Source: Rugalucina vietnamica
Taxonomy: Eukaryota > Mollusca > Bivalvia > Lucinida > Lucinidae
Reading direction: 5' to 3'
Assembly: GCA_964017185.1 (NCBI GenBank)
Contig: OZ024877.1
Span: 6,426,006-6,490,005 of the forward strand
Length of the DNA: 64,000 bases
The notes beneath the pieces are model-generated. The model made no database searches and was not told the DNA's origin. It was given only the letters and a program-made list of their open reading frames with translations. Shown in pieces: positions 24,690-36,369 of this stretch (the stretch's first letter is position 1; every line of letters begins with the position of its first letter). Position numbers and translations under genes: made by a program.

Positions 24690-25170
24690 CTTGACGGTTC
24701 CGAACGGTTAATGAAGTATCACAGAAACCAAGGTACATAAAGGCAAGTTACGATACAACAGAAACATGTAGGCTCAATGAAGACCCAAATATCAGTTAAT
24801 TGGGAAAAAGTTTCCCTTTTGATACTTTTGTTACCACTCATTAAAATTGAAATAAAATAAAATGTTCTTGTTAAACAGGCGTCACTCATATTTCATTCAG
24901 TATATATTTCCAGATCCAGTATATATCAATATACAAAAGGTCATGTTTAGTCTCTGATTTATGAAAAAAAAAAAAATACAGTACAAATATCTTATAAAGT
25001 TTTAAGTTTTGTATACATAACAGATCCAATATATACAAATATACACAAGGTCATGTTTAGTCTCTGATTTATGCAAAAGACAGCATTAATACAAATATCT
25101 TAGTAAATTATTTGTTTTGTATACATAACAGATGGTTTTCAATCTTTTAAAAAAGTTAAAACTTGTAACA
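24690..25170. other. Short tandem duplication, otherwise empty
   Basis: Two direct copies (about 24890-25000 and 25005-25130) share CAGATCCA(G/A)TATATA, ACA(A/C)AAGGTCATGTTTAGTC and TTTTGTATACATAACAGAT. They lie directly 3' of MS4A-like gene 2. Confidence 0.6.
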
Positions 25171-25171
25171 A

Positions 25172-26622
25172 TTATCTGGGTGGAGCTGACGGGTCGAGTC
25201 CGGGTCCCGGGGGTGGGAGCTGTTTCTCCAGCTCATATTGTTGCTGTTGATATCGCCGCTGCAGTTCCTCATTCTGTTCTTGCATTTGACGTATTGTTGA
25301 CTCATCTGACGTTGCATCTGCGTAACTAGGCGGAGGGGGCGTGTACATGGGCGTGGTCAAGGGCGGGCCTTGCCCCGGTTGCTGTTGCTGACGTAATTGT
25401 TGTTGCAGTTCTAGCTGTTGTTGTTGTAACTTTATTTGCTCTTGTAACAAACGATTTTGTTCTTGTAATTCACTTATGGTAGGGTTTGTGTTTTGTGGGC
25501 CATATGGCTGTGCTCCTGTTGGATAACTAAAAGGCTGTCCGGTCGTATTTGGTCCAGAACCACCTATTACAACGGTAGAGTAATTGTAGCCAGTCTCTGT
25601 TACGGTGGGGGCATCAGTTGCCCGATATGTAGTTACGGGCCCTTGTTGCCTTCCGCCAACTATCACCATAGGTCCACGGCGCATGCGTGCATTTAAATTT
25701 ATACCATACCTCTGGCTATATCTACAGTTACAACATATGAACAGTATAGTAAGAAAGTCGGAGGCAAGGATGAACAGCAAGATGAATATCGCCGTTGTCT
25801 TATTCTCGCTCATATTCTCTGTATAGTTACAAAAGTTCCCGAATTCCCCGGGAGTGCAGTCTTTCAGGCCAAATAGTCCCACGAAGAATAACCCAATGAA
25901 CGAGCTGAACAATGTCGCAATACAGAGGCCCATTTCCGCACACATCTGTAACATACGGTAGATACTAAAGTTAGATCTTTATGAAGTGTTAACAAAATTT
26001 ATGACATTGCGCAAAAGAATGTGGTACTAATCAGTTTGTTTTTGCTGTTGTTTGCTAAGGTATAGCAGAACTATATTCATTAAAAGGCTATATATCTGAG
26101 CCCAGTTGTTCAAACTTAAGATATCGTTAGTTAAAAATTCGTTAAGATTTCAAACATGAATATTACAAATACAGTTATTTTTGTTGATAAAATGTGACAA
26201 TCCTTTGCATTGCTTATGTAGTCGGCATTTACTTAAACGACTTGAGGTCTTAACGATGACGTTAAGCTAACGAAGTTTTGAACAACTGGGTATCCTTACA
26301 TCGTCAGGGTAATCTAGCCCATACTATGAGTAATATTACCCGTATCATTGTTCTAACTAGTGTCCACGGTCTGAGACACGCAATAATATACAGGTTGTTT
26401 ATTTTACATTAATAGTTGCAGCTATATACTTACTAAACATGCGAGGTCTTTCAAATCCTCATCTTGCTCTGCGTTCGCCTTTGTGCTAGTTATTATTGTA
26501 ACCACTCCACCAATTAAAATCTGAAAAATCAAGTATAGCTGTCTAGATGCATGTATCTTTTCAAGGTACTAAGAACTCTACTAATGGCGTGTCTCAAAGT
26601 ATCATCTCAATTTGGCACTTTG

Positions 26623-26663
<41 letters not shown>

Positions 26664-28026
26664 ACTTAAACTTGTGTCGGTGATATGTTCGAAAGGTAAA
26701 GCAATGATCAAGAACTGATGTAATACAATGGGAATGAAAGTCAGTAACAAAGTGATGCTAGAATAAATACCAAATTAGAACAGAGTCACCAGGAATCAAT
26801 ACAATTAAATCAAAGTTTACATGAAGACACCAGACAGGCAAGAAAAGACAGCACAAAAAACACCATCAAACATTTTTTCGGGCACAAGTGTCTTCATCTC
26901 CTTTCTTTCAAGTCATATCTTATACAGTCTAGTAGTAAACTTACAAAACTCCCAACAAGGAATGCCCCTATAAAATACGGTGGTCCAAATGTGTCCACAG
27001 ATCCAGCTGTATATTTTGCGGCCAGCCCTCCACAGGTCAGTAGAGCGATCCCCAGCGCCATCTGAATCAAACCCACTATCCTCAGAAAACGTACGAACGA
27101 GGTACGACCCTCTGAAATATGTAAATTATAATTAGAGATCACGTTGAAAATGCATTTTATTAGTATATTACATCACTAAGAATACATCATATGCATATGT
27201 AGAATATCAGAATATGCTTCAGTAAATAACCCGATGATTCACTCACTTAAAAATCTATCTTCAAATACTGAATCGATCAATTTCTGATAATCTCTCAGGT
27301 GTGGGGTGGGTGGCTAAACTTTGAATTTACCAGGTTGGGAAGAACTTTTGGGATTGGCGATTAAAGTCCTTTAAAACTATTTGCAAAGAGCTAAACCGAG
27401 GCATACCAAAACATAGTGGAGCAGTAGTCAGAATAGAAGAGTAGGCTTAGTTTTGTAGAAATTTCTTAGTTTGTGTATCATTGAATGGTAGAGCTACATT
27501 TAAATGAATGAGCCGCTTCAATTTGCATATGCGAAAACAAAGGCGCAGACCAGCTTACTCGCGAAGCGGACCAGCGCCTTTGTTTTCGCTACATGGATAG
27601 TTCTTCCTTCATTTTAAATTTCACGCTTCTAGCTATCTTCTGTGACTGTACAGGTTGGTTTGTCTCGACATGGTCGGAAACCTAAATTGTTGGTTTTCTC
27701 ACGCGAAGGCTCGTATGTAGTAAGTCAGATGTTACTCTGACGCAATTTAGCTGGTCAAGTAACCCCATGTCATTATATTGTGACCAAATGTGGATACACC
27801 AGCTAGTAGTAGCGATCAGTAGTGAGCATCGAGCAATGCGTTGAAATACCTTCTCCAATGGTACTAAGCTATGACCATGTGTCGGACGAATGAAATATTT
27901 ATACTGGCGGGCGCACTCTGAGCGGGCGCACTGGTCACATCTGAGGGTCACATCCGGTGGTCATATACAATATAATAATGAGTTCATATCAAACACTTTT
28001 AAAAATACTTCACCTTCATTTGCCAT
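25172..28026 (-). CDS. Four-transmembrane MS4A/CD20-like protein with PPxY and PSAP tail (gene 2)
   Basis: Four coding exons: 28014-28026 (a 13-base first exon, ATGGCAAATGAAG), 26945-27111, 26434-26520 and 25172-25945. Junction phases are 1, 0, 0 and all sites are GT-AG. The 346-codon product has four membrane segments (about 15-33, 46-70, 88-116, 140-162), and its second outer loop carries DCTP, two further Cys and three N-glycosylation sequons. The tail is longer and more Gln-rich than in gene 1: coiled coil about 245-278, PPPPSY (292-297), second coiled coil about 304-332, and PSAPPR at the very end (PSAP 341-344). Exon boundaries relative to the helices match genes 1 and 3. Family assignment rests on topology and pattern only. 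Confidence 0.82.
26622..26661. repeat. Poly(A) tract
   Basis: About 40 A in intron 2 of MS4A-like gene 2. Confidence 0.95.
27255..27350. repeat. Dispersed repeat fragment D
   Basis: ATCGATCAATTTCTGA, CAGGTGTGGGGTGG and TTTAGAATTTA-like sequence recur at about 58035-58105. It lies in intron 1 of MS4A-like gene 2. Confidence 0.5.
27509..27712. mobile_element. MITE-like repeat family A, copy 4
   Basis: A diverged copy in intron 1 of MS4A-like gene 2. The GCGAAAACAAAGGCGCAGAC...CAGCGCCTTTGTTTTCGC hairpin and the TGACTGTACAGG...TGGTCGGAAACC arm are kept; the outer ends are eroded (TGAGCCGCTTC / GCGAAGGCTC). Confidence 0.8.
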
Positions 28027-28029
28027 ATT

Positions 28030-29320
28030 TCCTTTTGTGTCAACAGTGATCCATTTCGTACATACAAACACAACTCTAATATTTTGTAACGTTATCCATT
28101 ACTGACGTATCAAATTCGTACTTGACACAATTTTACTTGTCATAGTATAAACTAAGATCATCCCGGATATATGTTCGCATTTTATATTTATTCAACGAAC
28201 CGATGAGACTGCATATAACACACAAGTCTGGCTCAAGGCATTTATTGATTTGATTTAATTGTATGCTACGGCACATAGTCACTACTGGATTGCAATGAGA
28301 TAAGCTATATCTGCTTTTACCGCTGAAGGCGGTAAACATTCTAAAATCTCGAAGAAATCAGCAACAGACGGCAGAGAATTAAAATTTCGTACGTTTCAAC
28401 GAATAGTACGAAATATTTGTCTTTGCGCTACGGGAGCGCACCAAAATTGTAGTGTACTTGCCTTATGCAGGGTGTATTGGTTATGTATGCACGGGTGATT
28501 TCACGAGTGAGCGATTTTATTGTAGTTTGTAAGGTCAGTTTCTAGGCGGCCGGCTCTCGAAGTGGACAGTTTTGAACCAAAATTTGTATAGATTAGATGA
28601 TCTTAAGGTGTTAGATTGCCACCTTCCCTATAGAAGGAGTATACTGCATTGCATGTAATCCAGCTAGAAAAAATAAGGGCTAGTTGGATGTTTTTGCTGG
28701 GCGGCGGGTACTCTGTACGGGGTCAAGATCATCCACAGTAGACCTCTGAAAGTGACCGAGCTATTAACGTATTAAGCAATTCGGGCAAAATCCAGTGCCT
28801 TCAATTTTACCAGTTTTCTCCAGGAGCAATTTCTGCTTTATCTACCCTTGACGTCAAACTTAACGCTTTACTGCTGTCACTTTCTCATGTTCACTGTTCA
28901 CTTCAATAAAGAGCGCCAAAATGCATCAAACGTGTTGTTTTGATTTGTTGCCGAAGCAAAGAAAAGACTGTCCACTTGTCACTCCTACATCCATCGCCAG
29001 TTTTCAGAGTTTTTTGCTGTTTTTTCTAATCTTTAAGGCTGTCACAATAAATTCTTATAAAGAAGATAATTGCATTACTGCAGTGAAAAAACGAGATAAA
29101 GTGCTTGAATCTGGCCACATGTTTGTTTCAAGAATCAGATGAAATATGCCATTAATTTCTAATTTGCTCTTTGTCTCAATATTAGACAATGGGCACAGTG
29201 TCTGCTCAGACTTAATGAAACACTGATCTGAGTCTATAAAGATATTAAGGTAGCATTTTTCCCATCTTGAGACTTTCAGTTTATATGCATGTGCATACTT
29301 TCTGCATTTTTACCAAACTA
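28030..29320. other. Intergenic, nothing recognised
   Basis: Upstream of MS4A-like gene 2. No coding frame longer than 73 codons and no repeat matched. Its promoter would be expected at the left end, but no clear TATA box was seen. Confidence 0.5.
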
Positions 29321-29960
29321 TTATAGGTACCCACATGTTGAGTACCCACTGGCAATTACTGAGCACACAGAGTGTGAAATTCTTTAATTTATGAATACAC
29401 ATTGTACATACAAATAACTTGAACACCAACGATTCCATGAGAACCCCAAGACCACGCCAGTTTCATACGAACAGTTTCAGTCTTGACTCATAGTTTTAGG
29501 ACCCAGCTTATTCTGAATACCCACAATTTTGTGTGATTGAATTTTGTGAACATTCTTACAGTGAAGACCAACATAACTTGCCCATGCTTTTTGTAACAAG
29601 ACAATATAGTTCTAACATTTTCAATACCCAAAAATATTTACACTTTTGAATACCCACTTACTTTGAATACACTCAAATTTGAAGACTCATAAATATTTCG
29701 AGTGCCGCAACTTTATGTAATAACATCTTGCTAAAATATCTATATCTAATTGCCACCAATTTTCAGGGCCTACAAAAATTGATCATCCACACTTTTGAAT
29801 ACCCACATATTTTGAGTACCAACAAAGTTGAAGACCACAAAATTTACCTGCCCAAAACTTGAGAAAATAAAGTATAAAAAGCTTAAAGAAATTTAAAAGT
29901 GCTCCCAAATTTTAAATACCCACACTTGTGAGTAACCATATAAATAAGTACCCACAGACT
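29320..29960. repeat. Degenerate tandem repeat, AATACCCAC motif
   Basis: TTTGAATACCCACA-like units (GAGTACCCAC, GAATACCCAC, AAATACCCAC) recur about ten times at irregular spacing with T-rich spacers. The result is an old, diverged minisatellite-like tract. Confidence 0.5.
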
Positions 29961-31321
29961 TGAAATATGAAATTTCTAACACAAAATGGTCCAAGAGAAA
30001 AGAAAAAAATCTGAAACCTCTAGAAATCTGATATCGCACACCTGGAGACTGTTGCTCTTGTTATTTTCACAGTTTACTGATAATGAGGATAAAAGCTGAA
30101 AGCTACAAGATATTTTCTGAGATTTATTGCCCAATTGTGCCAGCTCCATTGGAGCTATATTTTGGCGATAGATGTAGGAGTGTTGTAGGCATTTTCGATA
30201 TTTTGACAATAGGGCCTATATGGGTCATTATCAAAAAATGGAGCAATCCTTGTCCTTGATGGTTTTCTTGCAAGCGCGATGTCCGAGGTTTGCTTTTTCC
30301 ATGTATAATATTAGTTTCCGCGGTGCTTTACTAGAACCACACGCGATTTCACGTTTCCGAGTACGTTATTTGCAAAAAAGAGATGCTAGAAGTGCTATTT
30401 TATCGATTTTTACCGTGTCCCTGGGTCAGGGTAAGTAGTTTTATTTGTTTCCATTGCAAAAGAAGCTTGACAGAAATCACATTTTCTGTGACCATCTATT
30501 GCATAGAATGTTATTGAAGTCAAATTCAAAAATCTTATGATATATAAAGTGCTATTTAAGGGTTGGGGCACATATATAGTGTTGTCCCTGGAAAACGTAT
30601 CAGTGCTGTCACAGTTATTGAAAATCGATTTTGACCAGAGTTACAAATCATTTTCCCGGATCAAAACAATCGCGTTTTGTAGACGACACCAAGCTGAAGA
30701 AGTTACGGTAAAAAACTTTTGAACAAATCGCATTACTCCGTTGCTATACCATAAAGACATGTCAGAATTGGAGTGGGAATTTTACAAGCATCAGTCCTAT
30801 CACGCGCATTTTGCCGCTTATTGTAAATATCACATACCTTTTAAAACCATGACTGAATTTCAACTTAGGAGCAGTAAGAATAGACATGCAAAGTTTTCAT
30901 CCTGCATTCTGTTGTTAGTCACTAGAATTAAATTTCTGTGTGAAACTCAGTACTGTCACGGATCAGTGCTGTCACGGTCGTGACAGTAATGATGTGACAG
31001 CACTGAGTTGACTTCTGTCAGCAGGTGTGGATTCAGGTAATTTCCTAGGCTGACAAGAGTTAGGTCGCCTTTCACCAGAGGGTCTCAGCTACTAACGCCA
31101 GCAGCAGCCAGAAGTGGCCAATTTATATCGCTTTGAAAATCGTTTGAGGTGTGTGACTGTGTGTGGGTGATACAAAACTACAAATTCAAAATGCTTCGTC
31201 GACCACGGTAAACAAATAGCCCCGGGGGTGGTACTCCCATAATGATATTTAGACAGTTTGTGTATGTCGCGCGATAAATGCCCTTTTTGGCGGTCCATTC
31301 CAAATTAGATTACCCCTTTTC

Positions 31322-31325
<4 letters not shown>

Positions 31326-31354
<29 letters not shown>
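31326..31354. repeat. Poly(A) tract
   Basis: About 29 A. Confidence 0.9.
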
Positions 31355-31356
<2 letters not shown>

Positions 31357-31599
31357 ATTTTAAGCCCCAACTTTATACGGAAAAATCGCCTTTTTGTTTA
31401 AAACGCTATCCCTTTCCTCGAGGGGTGAGAGGGGAAACTCGGGGTAATGCAAGTCCGGATGTGCCGTAAAACCTACCAAATGCATACACCTCGAAAAAGG
31501 GACCCGGTAATATACACACTAGGGGTCTATGGTACATGAAAATACGAAAATTTTAACCTTTTCTGACGCATGTGTCTTTCAGTGTGTTTGCATGTTGCA

Positions 31600-33130
31600 T
31601 ACCATTACGAAAATGTGTTACCCATGCAATATACAGAGATTTTTTTAGCTTTAAAAATTGAAGAAAAAAATATATCTGATTGTCAAATTTTAGAAACAAA
31701 AAGCAGTAACATTGTATACCTCATTTTACCCTGTATCACGGCTAACAAACCTTTAAATGCGTAACCGCGGTTAAGAAAAGAAATCCGATTCATGTCCTTC
31801 CGGTTTCGCATCAGCTGACCAACAAAAGGTAAACAAACTTTTTCAGCTCGTGTTTCCGAGTAAAATATTTCGACTCGAAGACAAATATTATAATTATCTC
31901 AATGCTATTTTATTAGTTAGATATTGCTATATTTGGACCCCAAAGGATTTTCAGAATTTTTTCTTTATAATCATGATTTTTATTCCCTACCCCAAAACAC
32001 GCGTTGGGATTGCATTGTACACGACGAAAATGTGTGTCAGTCGCAGGAATATTTTTAGATTTCCGCTCATTACGTCCATATTAATGGAAGGCAATACAGT
32101 GCGCAGATGATTTTAACGTTGTGTGAGGTTTGGTGACAGTTTCGTTGCCTCTGGCCAATGCATTCTATGCATATGTGGTTAAAAGCTGTGTCAACATTTC
32201 GGTTACGAATTTAATCATTAGAATGATAGCAATATAGTCATTATAGAACACATGTATTAAAGTTTTTGTTTTTGTTAATTGTTTTACGCTGAAGATTATT
32301 GTCACATTCTCTCGTCCTTTCTTAATAGTTGCTTACTCAAATTTGGTGTGTTTGTGATATTTGCAGTGAAAATGTTTGATATAAAATAATACAAACTGTC
32401 TATGAAATACATATAATACAATAGTTCACATGCATGATATTCCTGTTCATGAAGACGATTTTACAGCATTCTGTATACTTTAATTTGTTTTTTCTTGGTT
32501 TTATGTCTTTCAAAACGCTTTACAGGGAAATAAATACCATAACTTGAACAGGTTGAGGTTTTCAAACGTATCTTGAAATATATCCTTCATATTTTAATGA
32601 TTAAATGCGTACCCATCTTTTCCTTCCCTTCAAATCGATAATGATGGGCACTAACACAACGAAATACTGACACAGGCATCAGATGCAATTTAGTTAATAC
32701 ATATCTGTAAATTTGTCGTGGAACAATCACTAAAATTTTATATTTACCAGGAAATTGTCCAATTTTTAGTTGTATTTCGCCGACTTTTGGCCTTGTTGGA
32801 ACACCAGGCTCGAAGAAGGGAATAAATAACTCAAAGACCATCAAATTATTTTGCGAGCTACTTTGCTGCTGAGTTACAATAGTAAATAAGTGACAAAATA
32901 GCATTCATAGATAACCGATATATTTCTGTACTAAAATATAATCATCAATCGATCCTAGTAGTGTATGTTTTGTTTACCTTTTCTTGGTCTTCATATGCGG
33001 AACCGGAAGGGCGTGAATCGGATTTTCTTTCTTAACCGGCGGTTACGCATTTAAAGGTTTGTTAGCCGTGCTGTATACGTCACTACATAAAAGTGGGATT
33101 TAATGGGATATATGTGAAAGCAAATGTGCA
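31600..33130. mobile_element. MITE-like repeat family B, copy 3, split by an insertion
   Basis: The left part (CCATTACGAAAATGTGTTAC, CAATATACAGAGATTTTTT, GTATACCTCATTTTACCCTG) ends at 31736. The right part (ACATAAAAGTGGGATTTAAT) resumes at 33077, after the element at 31737-33070. Confidence 0.7.
31737..33070. mobile_element. Non-autonomous DNA transposon, long inverted ends, 6-bp target duplication
   Basis: Inverted ends of about 100 bp begin CACGGCTAACAAACCTTTAA and share TGCGTAACCGC, AATCCGATTCA, CCTTCCGGTT and AAAAGGTAAACAAA. The element is flanked by CTGTAT on both sides (31731-31736 and 33071-33076). The interior is AT-rich with frames up to 105 codons and no recognisable transposase. 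Six-base duplications are known for Polinton and Dada elements, but neither is claimed here. Confidence 0.85.
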
Positions 33131-33600
33131 GCTCAGCTGCAAGTCAACCTAAAGTTGGGGCCCATGCAAGGAGGTATTAGATCCAAGCTCACTAAAAGAA
33201 AAATGACCTTTCTCCCTAGCTCCCTAAAAATCTTTTCCTTGCTCCCAGCTTCCTTAAACCAAGAGTGTTCTCTTCTAGTAATCCTCAATTCCCTTCAATT
33301 GTTTTCCAGTTTTCCCAAGCTCCCTGAAAACAATATGGCCATGGGGAGCGCGGTGGCGTAGTGGTATAGCGTCGGACTCCGAATCGAGAGGTCCTGGGTA
33401 CGATCACCACAGGCGTCACCGTGATGTGTCCTTGGGCAAGACACATTAATTCCCTACAGTACTGGTTAAACTCAGGAAGCGTTGGCTCCGTCCCGACATG
33501 ACTAAAAATTGTTGACTGGGACGTTAAGCCCCAACAGAAACACAAACCAACAAAATGGCCCTGCTACCCAGCTCCCTAAAATCCGTGATAGGGTCCTAAA
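33130..33600. repeat. AGCTCCCTAAAA tract interrupted by a SINE
   Basis: CTAGCTCCCTAAAAATC-like units occur at 33205-33330 and resume at 33565-33590. They are distantly like the reverse complement of the GGGAGGTAGG minisatellite at 56-57 kb. Confidence 0.45.
33343..33554 (+). repeat. Full-length tRNA-derived SINE
   Basis: The tRNA-like head has box A (TGGCGTAGTGG) and box B (GGTACGATCACC), then the core GTGTCCTTGGGCAAGACACA, CGTCCCGACATGAC and GACTGGGACGTTAAGCCCCA, and an A-rich ACAAACCAACAAA tail. ATGGCC occurs just before and just after the element, a probable target duplication. The core fits V-SINE/RUDI-type molluscan SINEs from memory. The 86-codon minus frame here is an artefact. Confidence 0.85.
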
Positions 33601-33752
33601 TTTAATGCGGTCTTTTGTCGTGAACTATCCTGGTTGTCTCAGACCTGGTCGAAAGCCCCAAAGACACATTTTCTCATGCTGCTGCTTAAGATGAGCAGCG
33701 CTTCTACTGCGCTTTACGTGTTACATCGCGTTTGGTTTGCGTGAAGCGAACA

Positions 33753-33753
33753 T

Positions 33754-33794
<41 letters not shown>
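33753..33794. repeat. Poly(T) tract
   Basis: About 42 T. Confidence 0.95.
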
Positions 33795-33795
<1 letters not shown>

Positions 33796-34545
33796 AGCAT
33801 TGGATCTATGCAAAAGGTGTCCCTGGTTAGAGCAACAGCAAAGGCTTCGTTGGTTGCTACCTTAAGTGAGTCACTGCCCCTAAGCTCATCGGTAAATGGT
33901 CAGAAATTAATCATTTCCGCACACATTGGAATGAAAAAGGCGAGATCGGATAATTAACAGTGCTGTCACGACAACATCAGTGCTGTCACGATATCAGTGC
34001 TGTCACGGTCATAATTATTTAAAATACTTAAAACGCATCATATAAAAGTAATTGTTTTTGGTATGTTATGATACTATACTGAAATAGTAAACGTTTAGCA
34101 GAACTTATTTTTGGTTTAATCCCACAAGATAATGTCTACAAAAATAAAGCGTTTCAGAAACAGAACAAATCACAGTATGTGCATTTTCATTGAAGATCTC
34201 TTCCCCGTTAATTCATTGAAAGTATTTAAGGTTTGTGTGAACTATTGTTCGTGACAAGTTATATATGCCCCCGCTTACAGATTGGGGAAGTCTTATCAAA
34301 TGAGCGTTTTACGCAAGAAAGTTTGTTCGTGACGGCACTGATATTTTTTCAAGGGTACCATACAATTAATTAATGCTGGTGCACTATTTGTTCAGTTAAA
34401 CTCGGCATATTTTATTTCTATATTCTATATGCTCCTGTTAATAAAACTATCCCATTAAAAAAGAAAAAATGGACAATTAATTTTTTTCGTTTTGCCTTTC
34501 TGGATTGCTCCATTTTTTGATAATGACCCATATATATATTGAAGA

Positions 34546-36300
34546 CGTCTTGAATGCCTATGTATAGCATGTATACGGTAAATGACCAATTAGTTCGAAC
34601 ACCCCAGGAGTCGAACACCAAAAATTATCTTAGGGCTGGCCCCTAAAAATTGCTCTTATAGTTCGAACAGTTAATTTTTTCAAGGATCTAAATTTTCTTA
34701 TACTTTGTACACAAGAAACTTGATATGTTTGTAAAATAAAGACCAACAATTAGTTTTGATGGCACAAGGTTCCTTTTTATAGAACAGAAGCTTTCTTTTC
34801 TCATGACAGCTCGCACTAATTACGATGTACATGTAAACGATGGTAACGGACGGACCAAATAAGAATATCTCTTACCCTAATGTCTGCATATATATTGCTG
34901 ATTTCTTCAGCTTTTTTGATTATCTTATTATTCAAGACCAAAGATGCAAACAAGTCAATCTGATGGTAAATTAACATCTGAAACTTCTCTCCCAAATTTT
35001 CTTGTTGAAGAGAAATCCATTAAATTTTATATTTTGCTGCGTACTGGCTCTATTATGTCACTGGCAGGGTATTGATGTTGCTCAAAAATTGGGTTTATGC
35101 ACACAAAAATCTGTTATGCCATTAATTAGACCTGCTTTGTTTAGCTTCCACCATTGTTCTAAAACTCGAGAGTCAGCTGACAAATATTGTGCGTTACAAA
35201 AGCTCAGAAATGCATCCTAATGTATGGATGGTTTGACAAAATCACGTGTCCTTGGCAGGCTTAGACAAAATTTCAAATTTTTAGTTAAGTAAAGGAAACT
35301 GAGTGGCCACCTATTGGGAAAATAGATGATGCTCATTCGGTTTACGTTGAAAAAGAAGTTGTTGCATTACCTTAGTTCAGAACTGGGTTACAATCAATTT
35401 TTAGAGGAATTTGTAATTACACACGTTTTATGAAAGGTCATTTGTCCTAGCAGACGTGAAAAGACTTGAAAAGGTCTTGACTTTGCCCATAATTATTGTA
35501 CGTATGGTGCTGGTCAGCAACATGGTTTACCACTTTATAATTAATTGCAAATAGAACCTGCAGTATTTATATTATGTATTGATTATAATCTTCCTTTTAA
35601 CTGGACATCATAATTGAGCACACCTGTTGAAAAGTAGATCCTCTGGTTACCTGTCACTCCGCTCTACTTCGATAACTCATTACACTTCCCTGATATGGTT
35701 AGGTTTAACGGAATACCGATGGAAATATTCCGTCTAGTTGAATAGAAGTTTGATGTTTGAATATGGTGACCTGAATTCAAGTACACTTAATTGATCTTTT
35801 GATCCAAGTTTATTGTGAAAAGTGTTGCGGTTGGCATTGTTACCAAGTCGCGTGACTCGTGGATACGGAGAAGTCTGCATGATAAGAAAACACCAAAACC
35901 CTAACACCCCTATGCACAGCCACAAAAGCCAGGCTCATTTCTGACCCCCCCCCCCCCCCCTTCCGTCAGCTTTATTGAATAATTGGCTAGGTAGTATGTG
36001 TCGGATTTTTCAGTAGCTCACTTCTAAAGGAACTGAGCGAATATTTGTTTACTTTTTTCCCACCGAGAGGGCTAGCTCGTGAGTTCCCGGATGTGTCGAG
36101 GGAACAAAATTCCGCCGACTCTTTTTGGAGCTAGTTCCCTGATTACCGCCCGTGAAATATGAGTCAGTTAACATCTCCGGAATAAACAACAATAGATCAC
36201 CAAGGGGCGATCTTTTGAATTAGACCTCGAACACTTAATGACGCAATCATCTAACACACCTCAACTTTCAAGAGTTAATCTTGCTTCAGACTGATTCGTC
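34546..36300. other. Intergenic, one retroelement scrap only
   Basis: A TTCGAACA motif repeats near 34590-34670. A family T scrap lies at 35270-35350 and a C homopolymer at about 35945. No supported gene. Confidence 0.5.
35270..35350 (+). mobile_element. Retroelement 3' tail scrap, family T
   Basis: AACTGAGTGGCCACCTATTG, GGGAAAATAGATGATGCTC and TCGGTTTACG match the family T tail. Confidence 0.65.
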
Positions 36301-36304
36301 ACGA

Positions 36305-36369
36305 GCAGTTCTTTCTTTCTTTCTTTCTTCTTCTTCTTCTTCTTCTTCTTCTTCTTCTTCTTCTTCTTT
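36305..36369. repeat. (CTTT)n/(CTT)n microsatellite
   Basis: TTCT units followed by about 15 TTC units. It abuts, and overlaps by a base or two, the stop codon of MS4A-like gene 3. On the coding strand it reads GAA repeats. Confidence 0.95.

Larger units (their letters stand above)
30217..34534. repeat. Region bracketed by a perfect 33-bp inverted repeat
   Basis: 30217-30249 (TATATGGGTCATTATC...) and 34502-34534 are exact reverse complements. Between them the motif GTGCTGTCAC occurs seven times, five forward and two inverted (near 30603, 30965, 30996, 33960, 33980, 33997, 34330), clustered toward both ends. No transposase gene was found. The 1.33-kb element at 31737 and a SINE lie inside. 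Confidence 0.6.

Noticed and set aside
30220..30438. 72-codon plus-strand frame sharing MGHYQKMEQS with a minus-strand frame at 34418-34621
   Set aside because: The shared residues come from the 33-bp inverted repeat; beyond it the frames have nothing in common.
33343..33412. Possible functional tRNA gene
   Set aside because: The A and B boxes are present, but the acceptor stem does not close and the sequence continues into a SINE core and A-rich tail.
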